From Phycicoccus jejuensis (GTDB lineage: Bacteria > Actinomycetota > Actinomycetes > Actinomycetales > Dermatophilaceae): 64,000 bases of DNA. Under the pieces are notes generated by a model. The model had not been told where the DNA came from and made no database searches. It was given only the letters and a program-made list of their open reading frames with translations. Position numbers and translations under genes: made by a program. The stretch spans positions 124,001 through 188,000 of the forward strand of contig NZ_JOEE01000007.1 in the NCBI RefSeq assembly GCF_000720925.1. Reading direction: 5' to 3'. This document shows positions 9,805-18,509 of this stretch, in pieces (positions within the stretch are counted from its first letter, which is position 1; every line of letters begins with the position of its first letter).

Positions 9805-10593
9805 TCAGGCTTTTGGCTGCTCCTCGCCGCGGTAAGGGCCTCTGGCATCGTTGATCCGCTGCGCCAGCAAGTCCACATCCGGCCCCGTGTAGATCCGGTG
9901 GAAAGCTTCATCCAAGATGGTTACTCCTTGAAGGACCTCCTCGACGGTTATGTCTGAGTCCTCATGAGTGCCCGTGTTGCCAAGCCATCTCGCGGCATCG
10001 AATAGCCGTGCAATCTCGCGTCTGCCAGAGGCAGCTTCCCCCCAAGTCTTGATGCGCTTAGCAGCCGAGACGAACCTGCCCTTCTCGTCCGTCGCGCTTA
10101 CGCCCTGATGCGTGAGAAAGCGCTCGACGCCACTCCTCAGAGCCGTCGCGGCAAGTCCCGGGTCAGAGAGGATCACACGGCCCGCGCGGTGGATAGCCTC
10201 CTGGACGTCTGGAGGCGTCGACTCTGGAACCGTCAGCAACAGGACGTGCGGATACAACACCTCGCACTGGTAGAAGCCGGAGTAGTGCGGGCCATCGTCG
10301 CCGTATTCAACCTCGCGATTCTCTCTGTAGTTGATTGAATACGACCCTGCGCCGGCGAAAACCGTTCCGCAGCGTGGGTTCTCACAGCGGCCAGCCACAG
10401 TGAAGCTGCCGCGGATCCACTCCGGCTCCCAAGCGAAATGCCTATGTGCTGCGATGGAGCTTGTGCTTTCGTGCTGCACCGGCTCCTCGAAGGTGACCCG
10501 GCCTGACCCACAGATCGAGCACTGCACGCGGGGCCACTGGTCACCTTCCTCAATCGGCCGAGTCAGCTGGAGCACACCCTTGTCAACGGTCAC
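9805..10593 (-). CDS. DUF4145-domain protein with zinc-ribbon-like cysteines
   Basis: 262 residues from a GTG at 10593, chosen because AAGG lies 8 bases upstream and the conserved pattern starts here (VTVDKGVLQLTRPI); the frame stays open to 10968. Cys25-X2-Cys28 and Cys70-X4-Cys75 may bind zinc. WEPEWIRGSF (55-64) and the helical C-terminus with LRSGVERFL (152-160) and the GNTGTH motif (205-210) match DUF4145, a domain found alone or attached to restriction and other defence proteins and related to HEPN-like helical folds. No catalytic function can be assigned. It is convergent with the OLD-type gene and shares its lower GC. Confidence 0.7.
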   Translation of the reverse strand: MTVDKGVLQLTRPIEEGDQWPRVQCSICGSGRVTFEEPVQHESTSSIAAHRHFAWEPEWIRGSFTVAGRCENPRCGTVFAGAGSYSINYRENREVEYGDDGPHYSGFYQCEVLYPHVLLLTVPESTPPDVQEAIHRAGRVILSDPGLAATALRSGVERFLTHQGVSATDEKGRFVSAAKRIKTWGEAASGRREIARLFDAARWLGNTGTHEDSDITVEEVLQGVTILDEAFHRIYTGPDVDLLAQRINDARGPYRGEEQPKA

Positions 10594-11232
10594 GTCGCAG
10601 ACCTTACGCCGCCCGTTGAAGGTGGCCTCGACCCGATTGACTCGATCGTTCGCTGGTTGGTCGAGTTCAGGCTGGCCGTTGCGCAGATCGTCGTAGCCAA
10701 GGCAGGATCCTGAACTACCACATACCGCCGCGAGCCGACCTCCTAATCTAATCGCGCACCCCGTCGTGCGGCCGCACTTAGCAACTCCACCCGCGGGCCC
10801 GGGACGGGTTGGCGTCCTCCATGAATGCATTCGGACCTGAACCTCAGTCGTCCTTCGGAGCTGTCGCGGAACGTGACCGGTCGGCGCCCGGAGCCGAGTT
10901 CGGACGCATTTCGGCGGTGAGGTCGCAGCCGCGCAGCCGCTCGAGGACGTGAGAGTCCCAGCTGTCACCGTTCGGCCACAGAAAAGCCTTCGACGCGCTC
11001 CTGGACCGAAAGTCGGCTTAGTTGCCTCTTGATGTGGACTCGGGGGACCGGCTTTGCGTGACCCTCGACAGTGCTCGGGCCGTGGGCGTCAAACCGTAGC
11101 CGAACTGCATAATGCTAGCTGCGGGTGCACTACACCAGTGTGTCCGGAGGCGGGGGCCATGATTCAGTGCACCGACTTCGCGCAAGTAGGAAGATGCCAT
11201 CCTTGCCATTGCCTTGCACTTATCCATGGTAG
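10594..11232. other. 639-bp stretch without a supported gene
   Basis: The frame of the DUF4145 gene stays open upstream to 10968, but that extension (Ser/Arg/Pro-rich, no conserved pattern) looks non-coding. Only short, unconvincing frames are otherwise present. Probably island debris plus promoter sequence. Confidence 0.4.
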
Positions 11233-12414
11233 TTAAAAGCTGTTTGCTCGCGAGCGAGCCTCAATTAACCTTCGTTGCACATCTGAACGCTTCTCGTGCA
11301 GGGATGACAGGCGGGCCGCGATGTCGGATTGACGCCGCTGCTGATTTGCTACGATAGTGTGCCAGTTCGGATTTCGCATTGAAGGAGATCGCGCTGACAA
11401 CGCCCGTGAGTAGTTGGCTTGGGTCTGATAGATGCGCGATTCGATGCTGCGCAACTGTTCCTCCAACCGCTGCACTTTGTTCCACGCTCGCCGTGCCGCC
11501 TCTGCCTTACGCTGCTCGCCTGCAACCCGCGCAGCCTCAAAGACACGGGTCTTACTTGCACTGAAGTCGTTCCAGAGGCGATCGTTGTCCGCTCGGTCGC
11601 ACGGCCCAGACGCCTTCCACTGGTCCGTCAAGGAACGCGCTTGCTCTTTCGCGGCGCGGAAGTCGGACGAGTGTCGGAGCATATTCATCTGCCGGACGAG
11701 AGACTCCTTCTTCGACTTGTTGGCAGCCCACTGACGCTTGCGCTCCTCGAACTCCGCGTCTCGTCGGGTGCGCAACTTGGTGCGGGCGGCGTTGAACGCG
11801 GCCCAGAGGCGGTCGCTGTCCGCCTTGTCGCACGGACCGATCCGTTTCCACTCCTCGCCAAGGGCGCGCATCCGCTCGCCAGCACTCCTAGTATCCGACG
11901 ACGCTGCGAGATGTTCCGCTTCGCGAACTAGAGACGCCTTCGCAGCTTGATTCTGGTGCCATGCGGCGCTGCGGGCAGCGAAGTGTGCATCCTGGGCGGC
12001 CCGAAATCGCGGCCAAAGAGCAGACTCGGTCGATCTATCCGCTGTGCCGGCTGCCTTCCACTCATCTCGTAACGAACGGAACTCTTGAGCTGCATCCGAC
12101 CACGAGCGGTTGGCCGCCACCTCAGCCCGTTGGACTAGCTTCCATTTCGCCTTCGCTGGTCCCTCTGGGAAGTAAGCGATCTGGTCGTTCCCAGAGTGGA
12201 CATCTGTTCGTCCGTCGCTTTCCCACACCCCAGTCGGCCTTCCGGCGTGGTCGATGTAAGCCTGCCGAATGCGTCTCTCCCCCCGGGGCACGGAACCGCC
12301 GTCAACGTGAGGCTGTTCGTTCGAATCTCTCGCGAACTGGACGACGTGGTCCGCGTCCGACACGTAGTGGCTATGGGGCCGACTCAGATCACCCACATCG
12401 CTCGCTTCCGGCAT
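11233..12414 (-). CDS. DUF349 tandem-repeat protein
   Basis: 393 residues; the ATG at 12414 follows a very strong ribosome-binding site (GGAGGAGGAGG). Three copies of the DUF349 pattern recur about every 70-77 residues: DEWKAAG..ALWPRFRAA (117-140), EEWKRIGPCDKADSDRLWAAF (187-207) and DQWKASGPCDRADNDRLWNDF (264-284). Each is an antiparallel helical pair rich in Trp, Arg and Lys. The C-terminus (300-393) is predicted coiled coil. The N-terminal 100 residues look unrelated and polar. DUF349 proteins have no established biochemical role; long helical rods suggest a scaffold. Within the AT-richer island. Confidence 0.75.
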   Translation of the reverse strand: MPEASDVGDLSRPHSHYVSDADHVVQFARDSNEQPHVDGGSVPRGERRIRQAYIDHAGRPTGVWESDGRTDVHSGNDQIAYFPEGPAKAKWKLVQRAEVAANRSWSDAAQEFRSLRDEWKAAGTADRSTESALWPRFRAAQDAHFAARSAAWHQNQAAKASLVREAEHLAASSDTRSAGERMRALGEEWKRIGPCDKADSDRLWAAFNAARTKLRTRRDAEFEERKRQWAANKSKKESLVRQMNMLRHSSDFRAAKEQARSLTDQWKASGPCDRADNDRLWNDFSASKTRVFEAARVAGEQRKAEAARRAWNKVQRLEEQLRSIESRIYQTQANYSRALSARSPSMRNPNWHTIVANQQRRQSDIAARLSSLHEKRSDVQRRLIEARSRANSF

Positions 12415-12584
12415 AACCACCTCCTCCTCCGGAGGATAAGGATGAGATGCGGTAAACGAAAGGGTTGCCACGACGATTTCCTTGGCGCCCGCGAGAGCCA
12501 CATGTGGACGGTAGGCACGTCTGGATCTAGCCCACTTCGCCGCCAGACGGGGCACGGGCCCTAGTCAGAGGTGGAGCACGTCCC

Positions 12585-12590
12585 TACATT
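12585..12590 (+). promoter_or_regulatory. -10 box of a leaderless promoter
   Basis: TACATT is followed by exactly 6 bases and then the ATG at 12597, the same geometry as upstream of the OLD-type gene at 7976. No Shine-Dalgarno is present. Confidence 0.5.
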
Positions 12591-12596
12591 CAACGG

Positions 12597-12875
12597 ATGG
12601 TCTCCGTCGACGATGCTTGGACCCGGATCGAGAGTCACGCTGGTCAGACGTTCCACACCATCACGGGACTGCCCTTCACGTACACAGTGGCCGGGGACTA
12701 CTTGAAGGTCACTCGCGGAGGTCGCGAGATCAATCGTTCGCTCTCACGTACCAACTTCAGGAAGGCCTGCGCGCACATGCCGGCGAAGGGGCCGAGCGAC
12801 ATCAAGGAAAGCCAGGGCTCGGCGTATACGTGGGCCATCCTGATGGATCGTCGCATCCGGGCCGACGAGTGGTGA
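12597..12875 (+). CDS. Small hypothetical protein
   Basis: 92 residues, MVSVDDAWTRIESHAGQTFH..., compact and with a plausible mixed alpha/beta pattern: GLPFTYTVAGDYLKVTR reads as a beta hairpin, LSRTNFRKACAHMP as a helix. No membrane segment or signal. It resembles uncharacterised small proteins of actinobacterial islands; I cannot assign a function. The -10 box six bases upstream supports a real gene. It is divergent from the DUF349 gene. Confidence 0.6.
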   Translation: MVSVDDAWTRIESHAGQTFHTITGLPFTYTVAGDYLKVTRGGREINRSLSRTNFRKACAHMPAKGPSDIKESQGSAYTWAILMDRRIRADEW

Positions 12876-12959
12876 GGTGCTGCACTTCGCCGCGAGCCGA
12901 CACCACTTTGAGGTCGGTGAACCGCTTCGACTGGCGAGCCGCTCTATAGCCTTCGCCGC

Positions 12960-13397
12960 ATGCCCATCAAGCTCGAGAACGTTGCGATCGCCGTCCGCGA
13001 CCTGGACGCGACCATCGCCTTCTTCACCGACCTGGGGCTGACCGTCCTCGGCCGTGACACGGTCAGCGGCGAATGGACCGACACGGCGGTCGGCCTCGAC
13101 GGCAACCACGCCAAGATCGCCATGCTCCAGACGCCGGACGGTCACGGTCGGCTCGAGCTGTTCGGGTACATCCACCCCGACGCGATCGAGACCGAACCGA
13201 CCCGGCCCAACGAGATCGGCATGCATCGAGTCGCTTTCTCGGTCGACGACCTCGACGAGGCCCTCGAGATCGCGGCGAGACACGACTGCTACCCGCTGCG
13301 CGGCGTGGCGACCTACGAGGACGTCTAGAAGCTCACCTACGTCCGCGGCCCGAGCGGCATCATCGTCATGCTCGCCGAGGAGCTGCAGCGGAGCTGA
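12960..13397 (+). pseudogene. VOC-family (glyoxalase-like) gene with a nonsense codon
   Basis: MPIKLENVAIAVRDLDATIAFFTDLGL opens a classic VOC beta-alpha-beta-beta-beta module; a second half with GMHRVAFSVDDLDEALEIA follows. At 13326 an in-frame TAG interrupts the reading. The same frame then continues KLTYVRGPSGIIVMLAEELQ to a TGA at 13395, which is exactly the expected VOC C-terminus carrying the last metal-ligand strand (normally Tyr-Lys-Leu...). So a single base change (TAC/TAT to TAG) appears to have truncated an otherwise intact 145-residue protein. Composition is back to high GC here. Confidence 0.8.
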
Positions 13398-13572
13398 CGT
13401 ACCGACGGCGCTGCGCGAGGACCATCGCGCCTCTGTCGCGACTCGCGCCACACCGCCTGGCAACGGACTGGTCGTGGCGGCGGCTCGGGTCTACCGTTCA
13501 CGGGTCCGGATGCCCGGCCGCGGTCGCGGCGGGCGGGTGCGGGCCGCCAACTGTCGCCGCGTGAGCTGACCC

Positions 13573-14295
13573 ATGTCAGCGCAGACTGCCCTTCTCCCCT
13601 ACCAACCGGCCACCATGTCGACCGCGCAGCTGGCCGCGGTGTCGTACCTGGCTCGCTACTCGGGGCGAACGCACCGGCTGTACTCGTTCCAGCTGCGGGA
13701 ATGGTTCTCCTGGTGCGAAGGACACGGGCTGGACCCGCTCGCAGGCATCCAGCGCGCCCATGTCGAGCTGTACATCCGCGGGCTGAGCGAACGCGGATTG
13801 ATGGACTCCAGCGTGGTGACCATGATGCACGGGGTGCGGGGGTACTTCCGCTTCGCGCACATCGACGGCCTGGTCCCGGCGGACCCGGCCGTGTACGCCC
13901 GGCTGCCGACGGTGCACCGGGACGAGACCCGCACCCAAGGGCTCGACCGGCTCGAGCTCATCCGGTTCCTGCAGGTCTCCCAGACCATCACCGTCCACCA
14001 CGGCGCCCTGGCGTTCCTGCTGGGGATCAACGCATTGCGCGCGTCGGAGGCCGCGGCGGTCCGGATCGAGGACTACGCCGAGACCTTGCGCGGGCACCGC
14101 GTGCTGCGGTTGGTCGGCAAGGGCAACCAGCCGGCCACGATGCCGGTGACCGTCCCGGTGCTCCGGGCCCTCGAGGCGTGCCGCGGGCAGCGCGTCGACG
14201 GCCCGCTCATCCTGCGCCCGTCGAGCCGCAGCACGCGGCCCCGTCCATCCGGCCCTTCGACGGCGGACCGCCACACGTCGAGAGCGCCCGGCTAG
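13573..14295 (+). pseudogene. Truncated tyrosine recombinase/integrase
   Basis: About 220 residues match a phage-type integrase: a SAM-like DNA-binding N-terminal domain (RTHRLYSFQLREWFSWCEGH..) and the first half of the catalytic domain, with the first catalytic Arg in INALRASEAAAV and the strand LRLVGKGNQPATMPV. After GPLILRPSS the reading turns into Pro/Arg/Ser-rich nonsense and stops. The second half with HxxR, His/Trp and the nucleophilic Tyr is missing, so it cannot be an active recombinase. Sequence from a different gene family follows at once, indicating a deletion fusion near 14220-14290. Confidence 0.85.
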
Positions 14296-14867
14296 GACCC
14301 GAGCGGACCGCGCAGCTGCGTGCCGCTGCCCGCCGGAACGGCGCGACGGTCCAGGCCGCCCTCTGCGCCGTCGCCGCAGAGGCCCTCTCCACCGCCACCC
14401 GCAGACCGACGATCCGGATCAACGCCCCCATCGACCTCCGCAGCGCCCTCGGCCTCGAGGACGACGTCGTCAACCGCTTCACCGCCACGACGGTGGCCCT
14501 CACGACCAGCCCCGACCGCACGACCTGGGACCTCGTGCGGGAGGCGGCCAGGCAGCTGCGCACGGCCCGACGCAGCGCCCGTGACACGGCGCTCGCCCTC
14601 GCCTCGATGCAGCCGGCCGATGCCCTGGAGGCCGAGGCGGCGATGCTCTCAGCCACCTCGTCCGATCTCGAGATCACCAACCTGGGCGTGGCGCACGCGC
14701 CGTCCGCAGTGAGGGCGCTCTGGGGTCCGACGATGACCACACAGGTCAGGGACGAACGCATCCTCGGTGTCGTGACTCACGCCGACGCCCTGCGGATGAC
14801 ACTCACCAGCCACGACCACCCGGCCGGCCTTGCCGCCGACATCCTCGGCCGGCGCGAGCGTCTCTGA
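14289..14867 (+). pseudogene. 3' fragment of a condensation-domain acyltransferase gene
   Basis: From about 14289 to the TGA at 14865 a frame different from that of the integrase encodes LGPERTAQLRAAARRNGATVQAALCAVAAEAL and, later, INAPIDLRSALGLEDDVVNRF and TWDLVREAARQL (parts quoted). This is the C-terminal half of condensation-type acyltransferases (PapA/WES-like or NRPS C domains). The N-terminal half with the catalytic HHxxxDG is absent, so this is a remnant. No start codon with a ribosome-binding site precedes it. Confidence 0.7.
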
Positions 14868-14963
14868 GATCCCCCGACCGGCTGACGGGCGCCGCTCGCC
14901 GGCGGGTGCGCGCTCCGCGGAGTCAGCGTGACCGACCCACACCGTCGCGCCGGCCCGGCCTCG

Positions 14964-15689
14964 TCACGACGGGTCAGCGGGTTCGTCGAGGAGCGCGTCG
15001 AGGAGCTGCAGGGCGCGGAGCTGGGGGCCGTTGTAGAACTGCACCAGCGTCTGCGCCAGCACCACGTCGGCCGCCCGCTGCCCGTGCGGTGACCGGGCGG
15101 TCAGGTCCCGCAGGGCCGGGTGGGCCGCCCGGGTGCGGCGGGCGGAGCCCACCAGCTGCCGGGCGACGTCCTCGACCGCCGCGTCGTCGGCCTCCTCGGG
15201 CAGGGACTCGAAGGCGTCGACCGCGGGGTCCGGGGTCATCATGGCCCGGGCGAGCTGGTGCAGGTCGGCGGGGTCGAGGACGGCCGAGAACACGGTGAGG
15301 ACCGACTGCTGCGCCTCGGAGAGCTCGCGCCCCACCGGCGCGAAGCCGGAGGGCAGCTGCAGCGGCGCCCGGTGCCGGCGTGCCGCCGCGAGCTCCTCGC
15401 GCAGCCGGGTGAGCCGGTCGATGGCCGCCTCCATCTCGGCGTCGAGGAGGTCGATCTGCTCCCCGAGTCCCTGGCCGCCGAGGTCCCACTCCGGGATGTC
15501 GGCCAGCGGCACCCCGAGGTCACCGAGCCGGATGATCTGGAGGAGCCGGACGAGGTGCGGCACCCCGTAGTGCTTGTAGCCGTTGGACCCCCGCTCCGGC
15601 TCCTCGAGCAGCCCCATGCGGTGGTAGTGCCGCACCGTGCTCACCGACGTGTGCGCCAGCTCCGCCAGCTGCCGGGTGCTCCATGCCAT
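14964..15689 (-). CDS. MerR-family transcriptional regulator
   Basis: 241 residues. The N-terminal winged helix-turn-helix is clear: WSTRQLAELAHTSVSTVRHY, then HYGVPHLVRLLQIIRLGDLG. A coiled coil follows (LLDAEMEAAIDRLTRLREEL), then a 120-residue helical effector region with no cysteine cluster, so metal sensing is unlikely; a drug or other small ligand is more probable. ATG at 15689. It reads in the same direction as the SpoIIM-like gene 83 bp upstream and may regulate it. Confidence 0.88.
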   Translation of the reverse strand: MAWSTRQLAELAHTSVSTVRHYHRMGLLEEPERGSNGYKHYGVPHLVRLLQIIRLGDLGVPLADIPEWDLGGQGLGEQIDLLDAEMEAAIDRLTRLREELAAARRHRAPLQLPSGFAPVGRELSEAQQSVLTVFSAVLDPADLHQLARAMMTPDPAVDAFESLPEEADDAAVEDVARQLVGSARRTRAAHPALRDLTARSPHGQRAADVVLAQTLVQFYNGPQLRALQLLDALLDEPADPS

Positions 15690-15772
15690 CGGGGACCTCT
15701 CGGGGTGCGGTGCGGGTGGACGAACCGGTGGGGCGGGCGGCCGGGCGCCCGCCCCACCGTACGCGCGGGCGG

Positions 15773-16399
15773 TCACAGCAGCGTGTGGACGAGCCACGGC
15801 ACGAGGCGGGTCAGCGACCACGCCTCCCAGAGCGCGCCGACCACGAGGAGGAGCAGCGCGGCGAGCACCAGCCGCCCGAGACGACGGACGCCGATCCCGT
15901 ACGCCTCCCGACGGGTCGACGCCCCTACGGACGCCGGCCGCAGCCAGGCCCGTCCGAGGACCCACGCGCCGAGCAGGAGCAGGACGTAGGCCTCGAACTC
16001 GATGAGGACGGTCAGCGAGTGCGGGATGAACGCCACCCGCAGGGTCGGCGTGGTCGGCGTGAGGGCGATGCCGATGGTCAGCGCCTTCCACGCGAAGAGC
16101 GGCAGCCCGAGGAACGGGACGACCATCGAGGGCAGGACGATCAGCGCCGCCCCCACGGTGAGGGTGTTGACGGCGAGGATCGTCAGGGCGAACAACCACG
16201 GGTTGCCGAACACCCGCAGGACGAGGTCGGTCTGACCGGACTCCTCGAAGCCGGCCGCCTGCGCGGCCACGAGGTCGGGGAAGAGCAGGCCCAGGAGCAT
16301 CCCGACGAGCAGGATGCCGAAGGCGCCGGCGTTGAGCCAGAGGAACGGGCGCAGGTCGCTCCGGACGACGTCGACGGTGCTGCGCAGGACGGTCGGCAT
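15773..16399 (-). CDS. Stage II sporulation protein M (SpoIIM)-family membrane protein
   Basis: 208 residues with five or six hydrophobic segments: FLWLNAGAFGILLVGMLLGL, LFALTILAVNTLTVGAALIV, an IPHSLTVLIEFEAYVLLLLG segment and a C-terminal LVLAALLLLVVGALWEAW. The H-(S/G)-x-x-E pattern (PHSLTVLIEFEAY) is characteristic of SpoIIM/DUF95 proteins, here in a non-sporulating lineage, where the role is unknown. ATG at 16399 preceded by GGAG. Neighbour MerR gene on the same strand. Confidence 0.75.
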   Translation of the reverse strand: MPTVLRSTVDVVRSDLRPFLWLNAGAFGILLVGMLLGLLFPDLVAAQAAGFEESGQTDLVLRVFGNPWLFALTILAVNTLTVGAALIVLPSMVVPFLGLPLFAWKALTIGIALTPTTPTLRVAFIPHSLTVLIEFEAYVLLLLGAWVLGRAWLRPASVGASTRREAYGIGVRRLGRLVLAALLLLVVGALWEAWSLTRLVPWLVHTLL

Positions 16400-16533
16400 G
16401 GTGGGTTCTCCGTGGGGTCGGGGCTGCCGGCGCGCCTCGTGGGCGCCGTGTCGGTCCCATCCGAAACCGTGCTGTCGGAGCAGGGTCAAGTCGGGCATCG
16501 CCGGCCGCGATCGGCGCACCGGGAAGCCGGGCG

Positions 16534-17499
16534 TCAGCGTCGGGGCCCGACGAGGCGGTCGACTGCCTCACGGGTCGCGGCGGCGACCAGGGCGTTGTCG
16601 GGCTCGGCGTCCGGGGTGTCCTGCCGGGTGAAGACGGCGACGACGACGGGTGCCCGTCCGGCCGGGTAGACGACCGCGATGTCGTCACGAACGCCGTACT
16701 CGCCGGTCCCGGTCTTGTCGGCGACGGGCCAGGCGGGGTCGACACCGGCACGGACGGTGGCGTCCCCGGTCGTGCACCCGAGCATGAGGTTGCGCAGAAG
16801 CGTCCGGTCCCCGACCGCGAGGTCGGAGCCGAGGACGACGTCGCGCAGGCCTCGCGCGAACTGCGCGGGGGTCGTCGTGTCGCGGGGGTCGCCCGGCAGT
16901 GCCTCGTTGAGCTCGGGTTCGACCCGGTCGACCCGGGTGACGCGGTCACCGTGCTCGCGCAGCCACGCCTGGACCGCCCCCGGGCCGCCCAGCCGCTCGA
17001 CGAGCAGGTTGGCGGCCGTGTTGTCACTGAACCGCAGCGCGGCGTCGAGCAGCTCGCGCACCGTCATCCCCGTGTCGACGAAGCGGCTGGTCACCGGCGC
17101 GTACTCGAGCAGGTCCTCCCGGGTGTAGCGGACGACCTCGTCGAGGTCGGCGTCGCTCGAGCGGTCCAGCACCGCCGCGGCGATGAAGGTCTTGTTGGTG
17201 GAGGCGAAGGGGAAACGGGTCCCGGAGCGCCACGAGACGGTGCGCCCGGTGGCGGTGTCGATCGCGGTCACGCCCAGCGTGGCGTCGTGCACGCGCTCGA
17301 GGGCGGCGAAGGCCCGGTCGGAGGCCCTCGAGCCCACCCCCTCGTCCCGGACCGAGGTCGCGGTCGTGACGTCGGCGCCCGTCGGCGCGAGGGGCGCCGC
17401 GGCGACCGCCGGCCCGATCGAGAGGACGCCGACCACGGACGACGCGAGGAGGAGGGATCGGGTGCGGGTGAGGCGGTGAGGCCGTCGGAGAGATGTCAT
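16534..17499 (-). CDS. Class A beta-lactamase
   Basis: 321 residues with an N-terminal signal sequence (about 1-35, ending AVAAA). All class A landmarks are present: nucleophile motif S100-T-N-K103, S158-D-N160, the omega-loop E194-P-E-L-N198 (Glu166 in standard numbering) and K262-T-G264. The enzyme should be secreted and hydrolyse penicillins/cephalosporins through a serine acyl-enzyme. It is divergent from a LysR-type regulator gene with a 104-bp palindrome-rich gap, the layout of ampR/ampC-like inducible lactamases. Confidence 0.93.
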   Translation of the reverse strand: MTSLRRPHRLTRTRSLLLASSVVGVLSIGPAVAAAPLAPTGADVTTATSVRDEGVGSRASDRAFAALERVHDATLGVTAIDTATGRTVSWRSGTRFPFASTNKTFIAAAVLDRSSDADLDEVVRYTREDLLEYAPVTSRFVDTGMTVRELLDAALRFSDNTAANLLVERLGGPGAVQAWLREHGDRVTRVDRVEPELNEALPGDPRDTTTPAQFARGLRDVVLGSDLAVGDRTLLRNLMLGCTTGDATVRAGVDPAWPVADKTGTGEYGVRDDIAVVYPAGRAPVVVAVFTRQDTPDAEPDNALVAAATREAVDRLVGPRR

Positions 17500-17535
17500 G
17501 CCGCCACGTTCGCCGGGCCCGCCCGTGCGCGCGAG

Positions 17536-17571
17536 TGCGCGATCGCGCAGTTCCATGCCGATCCGGCATGG
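17536..17571. promoter_or_regulatory. Two dyads between beta-lactamase and LysR genes
   Basis: A perfect 14-bp palindrome, TGCGCGATCGCGCA (17536-17549), is followed at 17553-17571 by CCATGCC, five bases, GGCATGG. They sit in the middle of the divergent gap and are good candidates for the binding sites of the LysR-type regulator. Confidence 0.55.
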
Positions 17572-17603
17572 CTCGCGTCCGGCGCTCCACGTACGGTGAG
17601 GGC

Positions 17604-18509
17604 GTGGACCTGCTCGCCGCCTGCCGTGTGCTCGTCGAGGTCGACGAGCGGGGCAGCGTCACGGGCGCGGCCGGTGCGCTGGGCATCGCCCAGTCGGTCG
17701 CGAGCCGGAGGTTGAGCGCTCTCGAGCGACGGCTCGGCGGCACCCTGCTCGAGCGACGGTCGCGGCGGACCGGGCTCACACCGCTGGGACGTGACCTGGC
17801 CCCGACCGCCCGGCGTCTCGTGGCCCTGGCCGACGAGCTCGAGCTGGATGCGGCGAGGGCGCGGCTGCGTCCGCTCACCCTCGCCGTCCCGCGCCACTGC
17901 GCCGAACGGGACCTGGCCGCCGTCGCCGCGGCGGCGCGAGTCGCGGGGATGAACGTCGAGCCCGTCCCCGCCGACCCGAACGAACGGACAGACCTCGTGG
18001 CCAGGCAGGCGGCGCGGGTCGGCGTCGTCGCGGTCCCTGCGGACGACGGGACGTGGTGCACGCCGCTCGGCGCCGCCGGGGCGGTCCGTGCGTCCGGCGC
18101 CCCTGGGCCGCTGCGCCTCGCGCAGCTGCGTCCCTCGCGCGCCGGCCGGGGTCGGACGGCCACGCCGGCAGGGGCGCGTCTGCGCACGACTCCCGAGGAC
18201 GACGTGCCGCACCTGCGCGACGTCCTCGTCCGGGCCGGCGCCGCGGCCGGGCTCGCACCGGGCCAGCTGCCGGTCGACCGCAGCCGTACCGCGGCCCTGA
18301 CCGGCGTGCTCGCCGACGGCGACCTCCTCCTCTGCTCCGAACGCGAGGCCGAGGACCTCGGCCTAGCCTGGCGTCCCCTCGGGGGGGTCGACCTCGTGCG
18401 CGGCCACCGGCTGTACGGTGACAGCGGCGACGACGTGGCGGCGCTGCTGGCGGCGGCGGCCGCCGAGCTCGCCGACGCGTTGGGGGCCGATGGAGCACGG
18501 CGTGCCTGA
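17604..18509 (+). CDS. LysR-family transcriptional regulator
   Basis: 301 residues from the GTG at 17604. The N-terminal helix-turn-helix reads LLAACRVLVEVDERGSVTGA, then LGIAQSVASRRLSALERRLG and LLERRSRRTGLTPLGRDL, standard for LysR proteins. The C-terminal two-lobed sensor part is weakly conserved but ends plausibly. Divergent from the class A beta-lactamase gene, and its 3' end overlaps the start of a second serine-hydrolase gene, so it may govern both. Confidence 0.88.
   Translation: MDLLAACRVLVEVDERGSVTGAAGALGIAQSVASRRLSALERRLGGTLLERRSRRTGLTPLGRDLAPTARRLVALADELELDAARARLRPLTLAVPRHCAERDLAAVAAAARVAGMNVEPVPADPNERTDLVARQAARVGVVAVPADDGTWCTPLGAAGAVRASGAPGPLRLAQLRPSRAGRGRTATPAGARLRTTPEDDVPHLRDVLVRAGAAAGLAPGQLPVDRSRTAALTGVLADGDLLLCSEREAEDLGLAWRPLGGVDLVRGHRLYGDSGDDVAALLAAAAAELADALGADGARRA

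Noticed and set aside
10594..10968. N-terminal extension of the DUF4145 protein to an ATG at 10968
   Set aside because: The extension has no conserved pattern and a ribosome-binding site fits the GTG at 10593; kept as an uncertainty only.
12315..12335. GTTCGAATC, a tRNA T-loop-like word
   Set aside because: It lies inside the DUF349 gene on the opposite strand and no cloverleaf or acceptor stem can be formed around it.
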